Source: Gryganskiella cystojenkinii
Taxonomy: Eukaryota; Mortierellomycota; Mortierellomycetes; Mortierellales; Mortierellaceae
DNA: 34,860 bases
NCBI GenBank assembly: GCA_015852425.1
Contig: JAAAIG010000028.1
Coordinates: forward strand, 68,089 to 102,948
Reading direction: 5' to 3'
Position 1 is the first letter of the stretch. Each line of letters opens with the position of its first letter. The position numbers and the translations under genes are program-made. Shown piece by piece: positions 1 through 11,847 of the stretch. The notes below the pieces were generated by a model. That model worked only from the letters and a program-made list of their open reading frames with translations. It searched no databases and was not told the DNA's origin.

Positions 1-376
1 CCCCCCGCGATATATAAATATTTTTGGTATCATTGATTCGAACCCGATTAGTCGATTCGAACAGGTACATCTTGTGCAAAAACCACATTCAAAAACAACG
101 TATTTTCGAAGTGAATTAAATTACACGAAGTACAATAAAACGTCGTCAAGGTTAATAACGATCCAGAACCACTTCTTGAATAATGCTTGGCAGATACGTA
201 GGGAGAACGAGCATAAAAAAATCAAATAAGAAACGTCGCTATGAATGCTTGGCTGCAGCCATAAGCCAGCAGTCAGGATGACCAATGATAAAACAGGTTC
301 ATTATTTGACTTTTCGCTACAAACACTTTGACGGTTGGAAGGAAGAAACCCTGATAGAACCTATAATTTTTTTTTT
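1..376. other. Gene-free flank, 3' side of the alcohol oxidase
   Basis: AT-rich sequence downstream of the oxidase stop codon (that gene reads leftwards). I see no coding exon, tRNA or clear repeat here. It probably holds the oxidase 3' UTR and the edge of a neighbouring gene outside the window. Confidence 0.5.
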
Positions 377-3272
377 TTAGAGCTTGGCAGAGTTATCGTC
401 CCGCTTGATGAACTGGGCGATCGAGTGGGACATGGAGTAGGTCGTCAACATAGGGTTGACACCACTGGCAGTAGGGAACGTCGAGGCATCCGCAACATAG
501 AGATCCTTGACCTCCCAGGTTTCTCCTGTAGGTTTGACTGCTGAAGTCTTCGGGCTAGAGCCCATGCGGCTAGAAATCGAAAATATAATAATATCAGTAA
601 CGATAACAAAAGCAAGGGCTATCAGGCATTTCGATAGAGAGAGAGAAAAGACAGAGAGTGATAACATACCAAGTTCCCATTTGATGGGCAGCACCAATGA
701 CCGCAGAGCCAGGCTTGATCGAAGCTCTCTTGACTTTGGCCAGAAAAGCCTTGAACCTTGGGTCCTCGGCTCCCAATTCTGGGTTGACCTCAAAGGGTTC
801 GACACCACGCTGGGTCGTGTGAACCGACTTGGCACCGGCGGCGACCAGGATCCGGAGACAACGTTCCACACCATCCTCGAGTGAGAGTGTATCGTGCTTT
901 GATAACGTGTAGTTGATCCGGGGGAGACCATCGGGTCCCAATTCGATAGATCCACCATCACGATCACGCGTGAGGACAATCAGAGGCATAATATGGTTAA
1001 CATCGAGCATCTGTTGCTTATGATCCTTGGCGTTCTTAAACTTCAGGAACGTGGCGTTCAAAGCTGGGTGGTGCGAGGGCACCTCGATCTTGGAGCCGTA
1101 GCCGTGTCCGTCTGTGTTCTCTGCGACTGTTGAGAGCTAATAAGTTCGTATAAAATAATGAAAAAAACACTGCATCAGTGAAAAAGCTTTTGGAAAATGA
1201 ACTACAGACATACGTACATATATGCTCGCCGTTTACAGTAACGTCCGATGAAAACTTACAGCGGTCATGATAGATCCTTGGTAACAATCAACACGCTCAG
1301 CAAACTTGCCAAAGATATACGTGACAGGGTGGAGGAACAAGTTCTTGCCAATGTTCTTGTTCTTCAGTCCAGAACGCTTCAACAATGCGGGCGTATGGAT
1401 CGATCCTGCTGAAACAATGACCTTGCTGGCCTTGATCGTGAATTTGCCTCCGTTGGTTTGGTAACCGACCACACCGACCGCACGACCTTTTTGAATCAAG
1501 ACCTTCTCCACAAAGCTGTCCTGCATGAACTTAGCGCCATGGGCTTTGGCATCCTGCAAGAAGGTCATCATGGTGCCTTGCTTCTCACCGAATCTACAAC
1601 CGAATCCACACCATCCACAGGAGTGTTCTTGATGACCAGTGTTTTGAGGGATATCCTTGGTGGGGTAACCAAGTTTGCGGCAGCCTTCGAGCAAAAGACG
1701 ATTGGGTGTGTTATGGGTAAGGTATTTCTCAGAGATGCCGAGGCGAGCAATGATGGCGTCGATTGATTTCTGGTAGGCTGGGGAGTTGAAGTGGGGGAGT
1801 CCCTGCTTGGCCCATTCCTCGCGGACAAAGTAAGGCAGCTGTCGATAGGAAAACAGTAGAGCAGGTGTGTTAGTCCGAGGATCTATGATCTTTGCTTTGC
1901 ATTTGTTGGAATTTTTGAAACGTTTTTTCTGTATTGATTATGATCATGATTGGGACATTTTGTTTTTTTACCTGAAGAGACGCGCACCAGTTGACGGTCG
2001 TTCCACCGCCCCAGGTTGATCCAGCAAGAACAGTAACTGCGCCATCCGCCGACGATAATGCGCCAGCTAAAAGCAGTGGAAAAGGGAGTGCCAAAAGAAG
2101 AAAACATGCAGTCAGTTTGTGCCAAGTGAGAACGAAAAAAAGTATAGAACCAAGTATGCCTCACGTGAACGAGCACTTTAGGAGAAAAAACGACAACCCA
2201 AAAAAAATTTCGATGAAGAGATAATTCAAAGTGAACAGAGCCCCTTTGTCACAAAATGATGGAGCCAAAAAAAAGCAAAATTCCAACTTACAATTTTCGT
2301 ATAACGTGGAGATACCATCGCACTGGTGAAGGGTTAGCTCGTGCTGGTTATAATGATGACCCTTCTCAATCACCAGAACCCTCTTCCCGGCCTGAGAGAG
2401 TTCAGCAGCCATGACACCACCACCGGCTCCGGAACCAACAATTACAACATCAAACGTCAACTCGACGCCCTCAGCAGGGACCTTGATGAAGTCGTAAACT
2501 GGGAAAGTCTTGGACGTGAAACGATCGGAATGCATCTCAGGATCTGGGCCAGGATATCCAATCGCCTTATGGACTTTTTCGATCGGTTGCGCATAAAAGG
2601 AAAGGGCCGAGAGCGACAACATGGCGCGAGAAAAGATACGCAGTTTTGTGATCATGCTGTTGGACCAAGAGAGAATCATCTGGGTACGTTGTTCGCGCGA
2701 GAGCGAAGGGAATTCGCCATAGGTACCGCCCAATGCCAACGTTCCGACCCTAAAGACAGGAAGGAAAATGAAAAGAAAAATGGGTATAGCGAACACGGCT
2801 TTTGGGACGAACATGTGGAACAACAGCACATGAAAATCAATTGCGCAACAGAGGCAAAAGGGGGTCGTGAAGGGAGGGATCGCCGGATGTTTTTCTGTTC
2901 GGTGATGCGAACAAAACTATATTCCCAGTTGTCGAGGAGATTATACGTTTTTTTTCTGTTTTGAAGTAGTGTGCGTTGCGTTTCTTTTGCTTACTTTGAG
3001 GAGAGAACCTTGAAGACCATGCCGAGCTCTTCAATTTTCTCTGCAGGGAGAGAGTGCATTTTGGCGAGGATGATCTCTGCGACCTTTTCGTTCATGATAC
3101 TAGCCTTTCCAAAGGCCCGGAGGGCCTCTTCGTTGGAACCATTCGAGTTTTCTCTCACGAAATCCTCGAGTTCCTGACCCTGTAACTCGGGAATGAAGCA
3201 ATCAATGATGGCAAAGAGAACTTTGATCTGGTCCTCGGACAAGGTGGGCTTGGGAGCTGTGGGAAGGGCCAT
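377..3272 (-). CDS. FAO1: Long-chain (fatty) alcohol oxidase, GMC family
   Basis: Six exons: 3272-2995, 2749-2292, 2066-1972, 1838-1260, 1136-670, 569-377, giving 689 residues, close to the roughly 700-750 usual for FAO. These flavoenzymes oxidise long-chain alcohols to aldehydes, producing H2O2, and in fungi usually act at membranes or peroxisomes in alkane/fatty alcohol use. The FAD-binding glycine motif VGSGAGGG is at about 197-204, the GMC signature AGSTWGGGTTVNW follows in exon 3, and the C-terminal HQMGTCRMG (His621, joined across the last intron) and GVNPM (Asn664) carry the expected catalytic His/Asn pair. The N-terminal 90 residues match the FAO-specific helical cap (LFAIIDCFIPEL). 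All joins keep frame. The ATG at 3272 is the first in frame after a purine-rich leader. It diverges from COX12. I see no peroxisomal SKL; the C-terminus is SAKL. Confidence 0.93.
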
Positions 3273-3876
3273 AGTGGTGAAGAAAGTGCGCGCGTGAGTG
3301 TGTCTGGGTATAAATAAGTGAAAGAGTCAGCGGGGGACGAAGGAACAAGAAAAGAAGAAAGAAGACAAGGAATGGGATGAGGGAAGGAGGGGGTGATGGA
3401 GCTTTTGTCTGCTGACGGAATGAAGAAAAAGGGAAGAGAATAAAGAAGGGTGGATGGAGAAGATGGTAGAATGAGGTCGAGGGAATGAAAAGAAACGACA
3501 GAGGAGAAAAAGAAGTGTGGGTGTGGAGCGAACAAAAAGGTTTGTCTTTTTAACATTTCCTTAGCCCAAAACCAGCGGAGAAAAGGTGACAATCTTTCTA
3601 CCACTCTCGTTCGGGGAGCCGTCGCTTTTCTTGATCCCCGCTTTGATTGAAGGAGGGGAAAAAAAATGTCGCGAAAGGAAACAGCTTGAAGCGAGTTGCT
3701 AGCAATTGAACAACGAAAATAACTTCTTGGCGCCTGTTTGGTACACGAAGCTGCAAGCGAGTTCGCTCGGATCTCTTTCTTCCTTGTGAGTTTAATGACC
3801 CAGTTCGGTCTTCTCCGGTTGGGAAGCCAAAAAATGTGCGAGCCGTGGTTCGCTTCGCTCGGACCCTGACTTTCAA

Positions 3877-3881
3877 CCAAT
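3877..3881 (+). promoter_or_regulatory. CCAAT box upstream of COX12
   Basis: CCAAT pentamer in the context CAACCAATAACC, 185 bp before the COX12 ATG. Fungal HAP/CBC complexes bind such sites at respiratory genes. Binding here is inferred. Confidence 0.35.
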
Positions 3882-3994
3882 AACCATTATTTCCTCCCGA
3901 GCTAAAATTGGTGGCAAATACCGAGTAGCATTTACCTGATTTTAAAATACCGTGACAAAGTGGCGGTTTCTGCCAGCCCTCCGCTCCTCTCATT

Positions 3995-3999
3995 CCAAT
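3995..3999 (+). promoter_or_regulatory. Second CCAAT box upstream of COX12
   Basis: CCAAT pentamer in the context CATTCCAATCC, 67 bp before the COX12 ATG and in the same orientation as the box at 3877. It could lie inside the 5' leader rather than the promoter. Confidence 0.3.
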
Positions 4000-4065
4000 C
4001 CTTTTTTTAAGGTGCATTTCGGAGCATTCACCCTTTAGCATTCCATCAATCACTTTATTGTAACC

Positions 4066-4964
4066 ATGTCTGACGAAATCAAGATCGAGACCGGTATGTC
4101 TTCCTCTCTTGACCCTAAACTCCTCCCTTGTCGTTTTCTACTGCAGGGAGTGGTTATTACTTGGGATCAGATACTTGCAGGCGCGATCCGGAGATCCAGA
4201 AACTCTACCCGACGAAACACATCGACAGAGAAAACACACGGAAGACGAATGAAGGTCTTCACTGCAGAAAACGCGGAACTCAAGGAATCATCAACATTCA
4301 AAAAGAAAGCCAGAGCTGGGGCGCATCTATTATGTCCCCGGAACGCGTGAATTGAACCTAGCTTGTCCTGCTTTGTTCATCTCGGCAATTGCAGATCTGG
4401 CGCATGTCTATTTCTCCGACCCCGTACTATTTTTCATGTCCGTATCATGAACCCTACCTCTATCCTGGCGTTGATCGCACATATCAACCCTGTGGGCGAC
4501 TGCAATATCTATATCTCTCTCTTACCTCCACCATTCTCAATTGCTTGTAACAAATACACCATGAAATTAACCCTTTCTTCGCTTGCCTCCACTCCTGCAT
4601 GTTTTTAGCTGCCTTCGACGCTCGCTTCCCCAACACCAACCAGAGCAAGCACTGCTGGCAGTCGTACTCTGACTACTACAAGTGCATTAACGCTCGTGGT
4701 GAGGAGTTTACTGGCTGCAAGGAGTTCAAGAAGGCCTTCCAGAGCTTGTGCCCCAACAGCTGGGTAAATATCATTTACTTTGTCGTCGCCTCTGTGAAAC
4801 ATTTTTTTTTTTTTTTTTTTTTTTGCTTTCGGATGTCCTCTTTGGACTATAGACTGCAGAGAGTGATGACCAACTCACATGCGGATCAATTTTCACTTTA
4901 ATAGGTTGCCCAGTGGGATGAGCAGCGCGAGGAGGGTACCCTCCCCTTCAAGGTCACCGTTTAA
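4066..4964 (+). CDS. COX12: Cytochrome c oxidase subunit 6B (Cox12)
   Basis: Three exons, 4066-4093, 4609-4763 and 4905-4964, encode 80 residues (yeast Cox12 is about 83). This intermembrane-space subunit bridges the two monomers of the cytochrome c oxidase dimer. The twin-cysteine fold is intact: CWQSYSDYYKC is CX9C, and the second pair, CKEFKKAFQSLC, is CX10C, as in COX6B. The last exon ends QREEGTLPFKVTV. The first exon is only 28 nt (MSDEIKIET plus one base) and is followed by a 515-nt intron, much longer than most introns in the window. A run of 23 T lies in the second intron at 4802-4824. The ATG at 4066 (context taaccATGTC) is the only start that joins in frame to exon 2. Regulation by the HAP complex through the upstream CCAAT boxes is plausible. 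Confidence 0.93.
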
Positions 4965-5258
4965 ACGATTTTGTCTCTGCCGTGTGCCGAGCTTGATAAA
5001 GACGAACTCAACATTCCCCACGAAGACGTATTAGAAGAATTACACCAGAAAAAAGGAATACGAAAGCGATCGTATTTTTTTGTATAAAAAACCCACCCAT
5101 TTAAGTATTTTAACTACCAGGATGATTCATATTTGTCGACTGTGCTTGCGTAATGGGAAACCGACCCCAAGAAATAAGGATATTTACATTGTTTTGTATG
5201 GCAAAGAAAGAACAAAGAAAACTAGCTTTGGAAAATACCCAATCCTTTGTTTGTTTTC

Positions 5259-7943
5259 TTAGTTGATTTTGAGGCAGGATCGGATCGCGAGAGTACCGAT
5301 ATCATTTTCCAACTGAAAATCTTGTGCACCCCCTGCTCCATCCTCAGTGAATGATCTTGTAGCCAATCCGTGGGGGACCGAGGCAACACCAATCGCGTCA
5401 CTCAAGCGCGACAACCAGCTGCTCTTGACACCAAACTCTTTCTTGCGTACGTTCAGTTCCGCGTCCGTGGGGATACTGTCCAACAAGAGACCGACAACTG
5501 ATCGAAGACCCAGATAGACGTGCTCAGAGACCAAGATCCACAACAGGAGCATAGCGAGACCAAGACGAGGGCCATGAGCCTCCGCGGTATCAATCGTTCC
5601 ATGGAAGAGATAAAGAATCGAGGCATTCGTGATGGACGAGAACCAAGTGATGTGCTGCAAGTTGTCGATCCAGGGTCCGATCGTGTCTGTTCTTGTCGGG
5701 ATGGGGCGACGGGCATTATAGCTGATCTTGGCAGCATCCGAGCGAAGCTCGACCCAGTTGTTGATGAACGCACAGAGGCCAGTCAGGGGCCAGATGACAC
5801 TGAAAAGGGAGACATAACCAAACTATAAAAAATATTGATCAAGGTAGAGACGGTTATTTCACGATCGAAAGAAAAGAAAAAGAGCTTCTCGGTGACAAGA
5901 TCGACTTTTTCACAATACCTGCAAGACCATTTCGGCATAATCCTCGTTGACGTCGTACTCGGGCAATTCTGCTTGCTTCTTGACACGGTTCAAGAAGTGC
6001 TTGGCCTCCTCAGAATCCTCTCCAAAGGAAGCAACAGAATCCTTGCCTGCAGAATCATGATTCAATTTCTCTGCGACTTCCTTCTGGATCTTGACAGCTC
6101 CGACCATAGCTCGACGAGTCAACCATGGGACGATTGTCTCGGTTGCGAAACTAATCGCCTGGGTCGTGATCATGAAGGCCTTCAAACGGTTCTGGAGCAT
6201 ATGGGGGTCGATTGTCGCCTTGGCAAAGGGCAAACCGTAGCTCTGGAACGTCGAGATGACCTGAGGACCGAAGGGGATGTAGATATATGCCGTCAACAGG
6301 ATCGACATGTAACTGGTCAATGCGTTAAAGATAAAGACTTTTTGCATCAGGTGGTATTCATACGTTCCGTGAGTCTCGTAGTTCTCATAATCGGTCAATT
6401 GACGGGAGACAGACTTGCAGATCGCAGCCACGTTCGGGATCGCGAGCGAGTATAACACCATTGGCAAGTAAATCTAATTTGTGACGACCCAAAATAACAG
6501 CACCAGTGGGATTAGCACCAACAAAAAAGGCCCTTTCAGCAAAGAGCTGCTACGGTCAATGCGAGACAATTTCAATGCTCATTCTCATTTTAAAACTTAC
6601 CAAGACTTGCTTCATGTATCCATCGTAATAAATAGTGAAGAAGACCTCGATACCAAAGACACAGGTAATAACCGCGGCCAGGGCCAAGGCCCCTCCAATC
6701 ACTACAGGGACACCGGCAATCTTGCGAGTCCAACGTTTCCAAGGTGAGAAATATGGAACCATTTCTCCCGTGACAGGATCCATGAGCATGGTCTCGCCCT
6801 TGAAGGACGGTCTTCTCATCTCAGTCTTGGACACATGTCGAACGCCCCACCACAGTGCCAGCTCCTTCTCACGACGTTTCCAGCATTCGGTGTATACGAC
6901 GGACCAGAGGATCACAAAGACACCATAAAAGATCGAGAATGAAGATCCAAACAAGTGGACAACGACACCGAGGGCTGTAGGGGCAGCCAACCACTGGAAA
7001 TAGAACTGGAGGAATTCGAAATAGTAGGCAACCTTTTCACCGAAATGATCGCGGACTTGGGACAGGTCGGTCTGATCCACAATCATCTTTTTCGACCAAG
7101 ACTTGAGCCATGACTGTTTTTTTTTTAGCGACAATAGTAAAAGAAGATCAATATGTTGTGTCGTGATGCTCATCGTAATCCCCCGGTCTCTTACTTTTTC
7201 TTCTCACATATGATACAAGCTAGCACGATCTGTTTACCTTGTTGAAGGCTTTATCATGCAGGGGCAGGATACTCTGCACAAACTCGTCGTGCTCCGGATA
7301 GATTCCTGCACCTCCCTCGCCGGGCATTCCAGTGATGAGTTCAGAGATGATACGAAGTCTGTCCGACTCTGTGAGGGAATCCAGGGATCCATCGCGCGCC
7401 TTGGCAGGCTGGAGCAATTGCTCCGTCTCAGCAGTGTCCGCAACCTTGACACCAGATAGCCAGTCGTGGATGCTGTTGTTTGAGAAACGTGTTAAAACAA
7501 GAAGTCAGGTACAGTTTCTTCGCTCTCAGCCTCTCTCTCAAAGTAAGACGACATTTCCTTTCTTTTTTTTTTTAATACCTGTTCTTAGTGACCTCACGCT
7601 TCAAAACTGTCCAGGGGCAGAGAACAAAAATGAACAGCATGTCGGTTCCGTTGGGACGCGTCTCATGCTGAAGCCCCACGTTGTTGAGTTTATGGATGAC
7701 TTCCTGGTAAGCCTTGAGGGTTCGTTGTTCATATTCAGGTTTTGGGACGGTGCCTTTGGCCGGCTGTTTGTATTTGAAAATGATGATCAGGTCAGCGTAG
7801 TGGTCTAGACTCTTGGGCTTGGATTCTTTGTAGAGGGTTTCGTCGGCAGCCTGGGAATGGTCCTTGACATTGGCGGCATAGATGTCAAAGAACCGAAAGC
7901 CAGACTTGGCCGAGGTATTGGCCGAGTTGGTAGTGGGATCCAT
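5259..7943 (-). CDS. Anoctamin/TMEM16-family membrane protein (Ist2-like)
   Basis: Five exons: 7943-7579, 7472-7238, 7113-6601, 6473-5919, 5822-5259; 743 residues, normal for fungal anoctamins. These are calcium-regulated lipid scramblases or ER-plasma membrane tethers. The soluble N-terminal domain (about 1-200; YADLIIIFKYK) precedes a long multispan region beginning near DHFGEKVAYYFEFLQFY. The highly conserved block NNWVELRSDAAK (about 577-588), followed by RRPIPTRTDTIGPW, is the family signature; Glu581 and Asp585 fall where calcium ligands lie in TMEM16 proteins, by my recollection. The tail after the last membrane span is short, unlike the long tail of yeast Ist2, so a scramblase role fits better than a long tether. 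Starting at 7943 (MDPTT) avoids an in-frame pyrimidine-tract extension from 8042 that would add a spurious Phe/Ser-rich stretch. Confidence 0.9.
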
Positions 7944-8150
7944 TTCGGATTGAATGTGAAGAGTGGAGGACGGGAATGAAAAGAATGAGAAAAGAGAAGA
8001 AAGAAAAAAAGGAAAAGACAAAGAAAGGGAATAAAGAAACACCCACGGTCACAATGCTCACTTTTGGACCAAAATGAATCTTTTTCCTGTTGGCTGTGGT
8101 GCACTTGTGGATCCAGTCAATATTTTTCTTCTCCTTGGTCAATCATCATC

Positions 8151-8348
8151 ATGCCGTCAGCAAATAGTAAGTTTGACCTCTCAGTCCAAAGAACTGAGCT
8201 CGGATCACCCACCTCACAAATCACGTTTTCTTGTTCGCGTCTCCTCTTGGTTTTTGACTCTTCTCATCCATTCTCATTCATCGACGCAGACCCAACCATG
8301 TCTCTCACAAAAGACGACGCTCAGAAGCAAAATCAAAACCCAATATAA
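8151..8348 (+). CDS. Candidate two-exon micro-protein gene (24 residues)
   Basis: Exon 1 is 8151-8166 and exon 2 is 8290-8348. The donor GTAAGT at 8167 and the pyrimidine-rich CGACGCAG acceptor ending at 8289 are strong. The 123-nt intron joins ATG CCG TCA GCA AAT A to AC CCA ACC, giving a 24-residue peptide that ends KQNQNPI before TAA. It lies between the anoctamin start (208 bp away, divergent) and the RABL6 stop (convergent, 75 bp). I recognise no family. Because the intron length is a multiple of three, the frame is also open if the intron is retained, so the frame itself is weak evidence. It could instead be the leader of a non-coding transcript. Confidence 0.3.
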   Translation: MPSANSKFDLSVQRTELGSPTSQITFSCSRLLLVFDSSHPFSFIDADPTMSLTKDDAQKQNQNPI

Positions 8349-8422
8349 CGCCGTAAACTGAGGGATCATGGAAAAAAACCTTTATGTAAGAGATCCTCTT
8401 TTAAATTAGTAGTGTTCTTGGT

Positions 8423-11400
8423 TTACTTTCCTTTCTTGCCCTTCTTCTTGTTCTTCTTTTTGGGCTTCTTCTTCTCGCCTTGACCACCCTCTGCGGTTGC
8501 ATCAACAACAGGACTCTCGGCCTCCTCGTCATCGTCATCGTCCTCGGCGTTGACAGCACTGCCACTCTCAGTCCCGGTCGTTAAGGTTGGGCTGGTTTCC
8601 TCAGAGACAATGGGTGACAGGACAGGCACGGATACCTCCTCCTCTTCAACGTCCTGTTGTGGTTTGCTATGAGCTGTCAAGAGATCGACCATAGGATCCT
8701 CAACCTGAGTCACATCCGAACTCGTGGATCCGTCCGCGGTTCCGTGTCCTCCTTCTACAACGACGTCGTCGTCACCAAAGAGGTCCTGGCCCTGTTCCTT
8801 CGGTGCCGCCTCCTCAGTCTTGACCTCCTCAACATCGACCAGCGAATCCACAGTCAGAGAGGCTACGTTTTGATTTGAGGATGTTGTAGTTGTTGTGGTA
8901 CTCAACAAATCACCATTGCTTCCCCAGGGGTTCTTGCCTTGCTCCGCAGAAGTGACCTCTTTGTATCCTGCTAATGAGCTATCAATGTCGATCATAGGGG
9001 CCGTGATGGGTGCCGTGGACGAGGTTGTTCCGATATCATCGCTGTGGTCATCTTGCGCGAAACCAGAGGTCTCGTGCTCATAATACATGGCGGATGCGAC
9101 CGGGAAAGTGGGTTGGCCATCCTCCTCGTCTGAATCAACATGGTATGAGTGTCGGGTACCCTGCTGGTTGAGATCGACACCTTGAAGATCGTCGTCATCC
9201 TCATCCTCATCCTCGATGGGTTTGGCCGCCTTTTTCTCCAAAAAAATGTCGTCCTCGGATTCGTTCGCATTTTTGTTTAAGACCACATGATGACGACTTA
9301 ACAGCTCCTTTTCGATCTGACCGGGCCCCCAGCCTGGAGGTTGCAGAGGCGGGGAATGGTAAGTGGAGACATCTGCGAGTTCATCTCTGGAACTGTCGCC
9401 GATGTCCTCATCCGCTGCAACCATGGGGTTGCCGTAAGGTTGAGAGTCGTTGCTGTCCATGGAATCCTTGTTCAGGTTCACAGATTGAAAGGATGTTGTT
9501 GATGATGGCGCGACCACTGGACGAACTACTGACGCAGGTGCTGACGTGAAAGGAACGGCGGCTGTTGTCGCTGTTTTGGGGTTTGAGGGTGCTGTTGGAG
9601 GAGGTGGCGCAGGCGCATTCGAATCTAGATCCACATTGTGAAAGAACTCATCCTCAAGTTTTCCAGAGTTGAAATCAAACAGGACCGCGGGTGTCTGCGC
9701 CGAGACTGGGTGAGGGCTCAGGATATCGACGTTTGTGTGATCATTCCGTGTCTTTCTCGCTGGTGAGGTTGGACTGGAGGATTGAGGGACGACTGCAATG
9801 GAGGCATTCATGGCAGGTCCCGAGGTCTGGATCGTAATGTTGCTATGAGGAAGGATCTTTGAAGATTGATTGGCTTTGGGGGATACGATGGCGCTGCTGT
9901 TGTTGCTGTTAGTCCGATCCAAGTTTGTGCGTTGGGCCGAGGGCTGCGAGGAACGGTCTTGAGTTTTCCCGTCCAGTGTCCTCAACAGTTCTCCGATCTC
10001 GAACGTCTTCTGATCGAATTGCTTCCTATGCGTCTCTCTCTGAAGAGAAATGGTAAGAACGATGAGTGTATATTCCGCAAGGTTTATGTCATCAATAAAA
10101 GATTGAATGACATCGTCAGCTCCTTACCAACACATTCAGGAAAGGGATACCAAAGCTCTCGTGGATCTCCTTAAGTCCAAGCCCAGTCTTCATGCTCGAA
10201 TCCAGGTGACGAACAAGGTTGGCGGGTGCACAGGGGTGTTTGTACCGCTCTTCGTTGTGCTCCTCCATCAGCTCCTCGACTTGACTGCCGGCGATCACTG
10301 GTCTGGGGTTGCTGTCGTCCGAAAAGTTGCTCTAGAAAAAAGTCAAAAGAAAAATAGGAATGAGCAACTGCAGAGCCAGTACGAAAATAACCCCGATCAA
10401 TCGATGTATCCATCCTCTTTACCAAGATAAGAACGGGGATATTTGTTGGCATCTCATTTAAAGCCCTCTTGGCGTACTCGAACGTCCATGGTTTCGAGAC
10501 ATCGTACAACAAAATGACGCCGTCCGTGTTTCGGTAAACGTCGATCGTGGAGGCATCCAAAGCGAATCCTGCGTGAGGTGCTGCATCCGCTGAGTCACCG
10601 GGAAGTTTTGATTTTGAGGGAGAGGTTGCTAATATGGTGTAAGAGAGATCCAGTGTTAGCACGGTATTATGCGTTGTAGCCTGACGCAGCAAAATGTTGT
10701 GTGAGCTAGCACCACTAATCCTTACGAGCATTATGTTCCATCTTGAGTGTTCCTCCCGAGGCTGTCGATTTGAGCTCGCCAGACTGAACGCCTTTGTCGA
10801 CTACATCCCAGATCTCGACTTTGATTATATCCTTCGTTTCTATTGTGAATAAAAAAAAAGCAACGAACGAAGACGGGTGTGTTAGCGATCGTCATTAGGG
10901 GGTAATTGTTTGTTTGTTTCTCGTCTTGATCTGGTGCCCAGACCAGGTTCCCAGGATCGATTTGTTGATTTTTTCCACCCTTTTCCTGTGTCGTCATTGT
11001 TTGAACCTGGAACCTTAAATAGATCAAATTCGGGGAGCCATGTTCGATAATAATCCCTATTTTTGTTTCTGCTTTTGCCCAACGAATTGAAACATTGGCA
11101 ACGAGAGCAATGGGCTGTCTTGTTATTGTCCTTACGAGGGTATTGCCATGGTATGTTGGCGACCTGGATCTGTTCTGTTGTCCGATAATCCTGTCCAGGT
11201 CTGAAAGGATGACCTTGTAACCGTTCAACTAAAAGAGAGCGACAGCAAAAGCAAAAACAAAAAAAAGAGAAGTTATTGGTCACTAGACCTGGTCTGTGCT
11301 TCCTTTCTTGACAGCACTGTGGTTTGTATTCTCGCGAGCAAGAGAGAGAGGGGCCGACAGTAGTTTTCGCCTTACAGAGTGAAGTCTTTCCTGTCCGAAT

Positions 11401-11847
11401 ATCACCACGAAGGACAATTTTCACTATTACATTAGAAAAAGAGGTACGAGGAATGAATGAGATTATGTTGATCGCGTTCTTTTTTTTTGTCCAAACTTTT
11501 GAATTCGGCCTTATGGTGTTTTTTTTCAATCAACAACAAGAAAACGTGATCGCGGACCGTAAAAAGGCAATGCAATTCCATGAGGGACGTACTGTTGAGA
11601 GGGATGCCCTTGTTGAAGGAAGCATGGATCGGTTTAACTTTTGTCGATACTCCGTGGTCCTCTGGTTCATTATGTGATTGTGAGGTGCCATTCGCCTGAG
11701 AGGCATCTTTGCTGTTGAATGGCCATAGTTTGTGAAACTACAGGTTGACAAAAGGTTGAGTAGTAAACAAAAGGTGTTAACACGGTATTTCTAAAGTGAG
11801 CTGTCTCTTTGATCGTGGATATCAATGACAAGGGATAGGATTACCAT
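8423..11847 (-). CDS. RABL6: Rab-like GTPase 6 homologue (RABL6/Parf)
   Basis: Eight exons: 11847-11845, 11737-11593, 11423-11376, 11228-11136, 10839-10726, 10628-10423, 10331-10128, 10039-8423; 809 residues (human RABL6 about 730). The P-loop GDIRTGKT is at 56-63, preceded by NMKIVLR; EQIQVANIPW marks switch I and EIWDVVDKG takes the place of the usual Rab switch II DxxG, a RABL6 hallmark. STIDVYRNTDGVILLYDVSK and LILSNFSDD follow, the latter replacing the Rab NKxD. The last exon encodes a long disordered, acidic tail ending in a lysine-rich stretch (KKKPKKKNKKKGKKGK). Exon 1 contains only the start codon, in a perfect CCACCATGG context; the next exon reads FHKLWPF, resembling the N-terminus of animal RABL6. 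All joins are in frame. It shares a short promoter with FERRY3. Confidence 0.9.

Larger units (their letters stand above)
3273..4065. promoter_or_regulatory. Divergent intergenic region between alcohol oxidase and COX12
   Basis: About 790 bp without a supported gene. The left half is purine-rich on the plus strand, i.e. a pyrimidine-rich leader for the oxidase. The right half holds two CCAAT pentamers (3877-3881, 3995-3999) ahead of COX12. The open frames here are low-complexity and show no protein-like composition. Confidence 0.6.

Noticed and set aside
31..56. GGTTCGAATC-like tRNA T-loop sequence on the minus strand
   Set aside because: The flanking bases do not pair as a T stem, and no acceptor stem, D arm or anticodon arm can be placed around it.
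7944..8042. N-terminal extension of the anoctamin from an upstream in-frame ATG at 8042
   Set aside because: The added 33 residues are a Phe/Ser-rich translation of a pyrimidine-tract leader. MDPTT at 7943 gives the family's normal soluble N-terminus.
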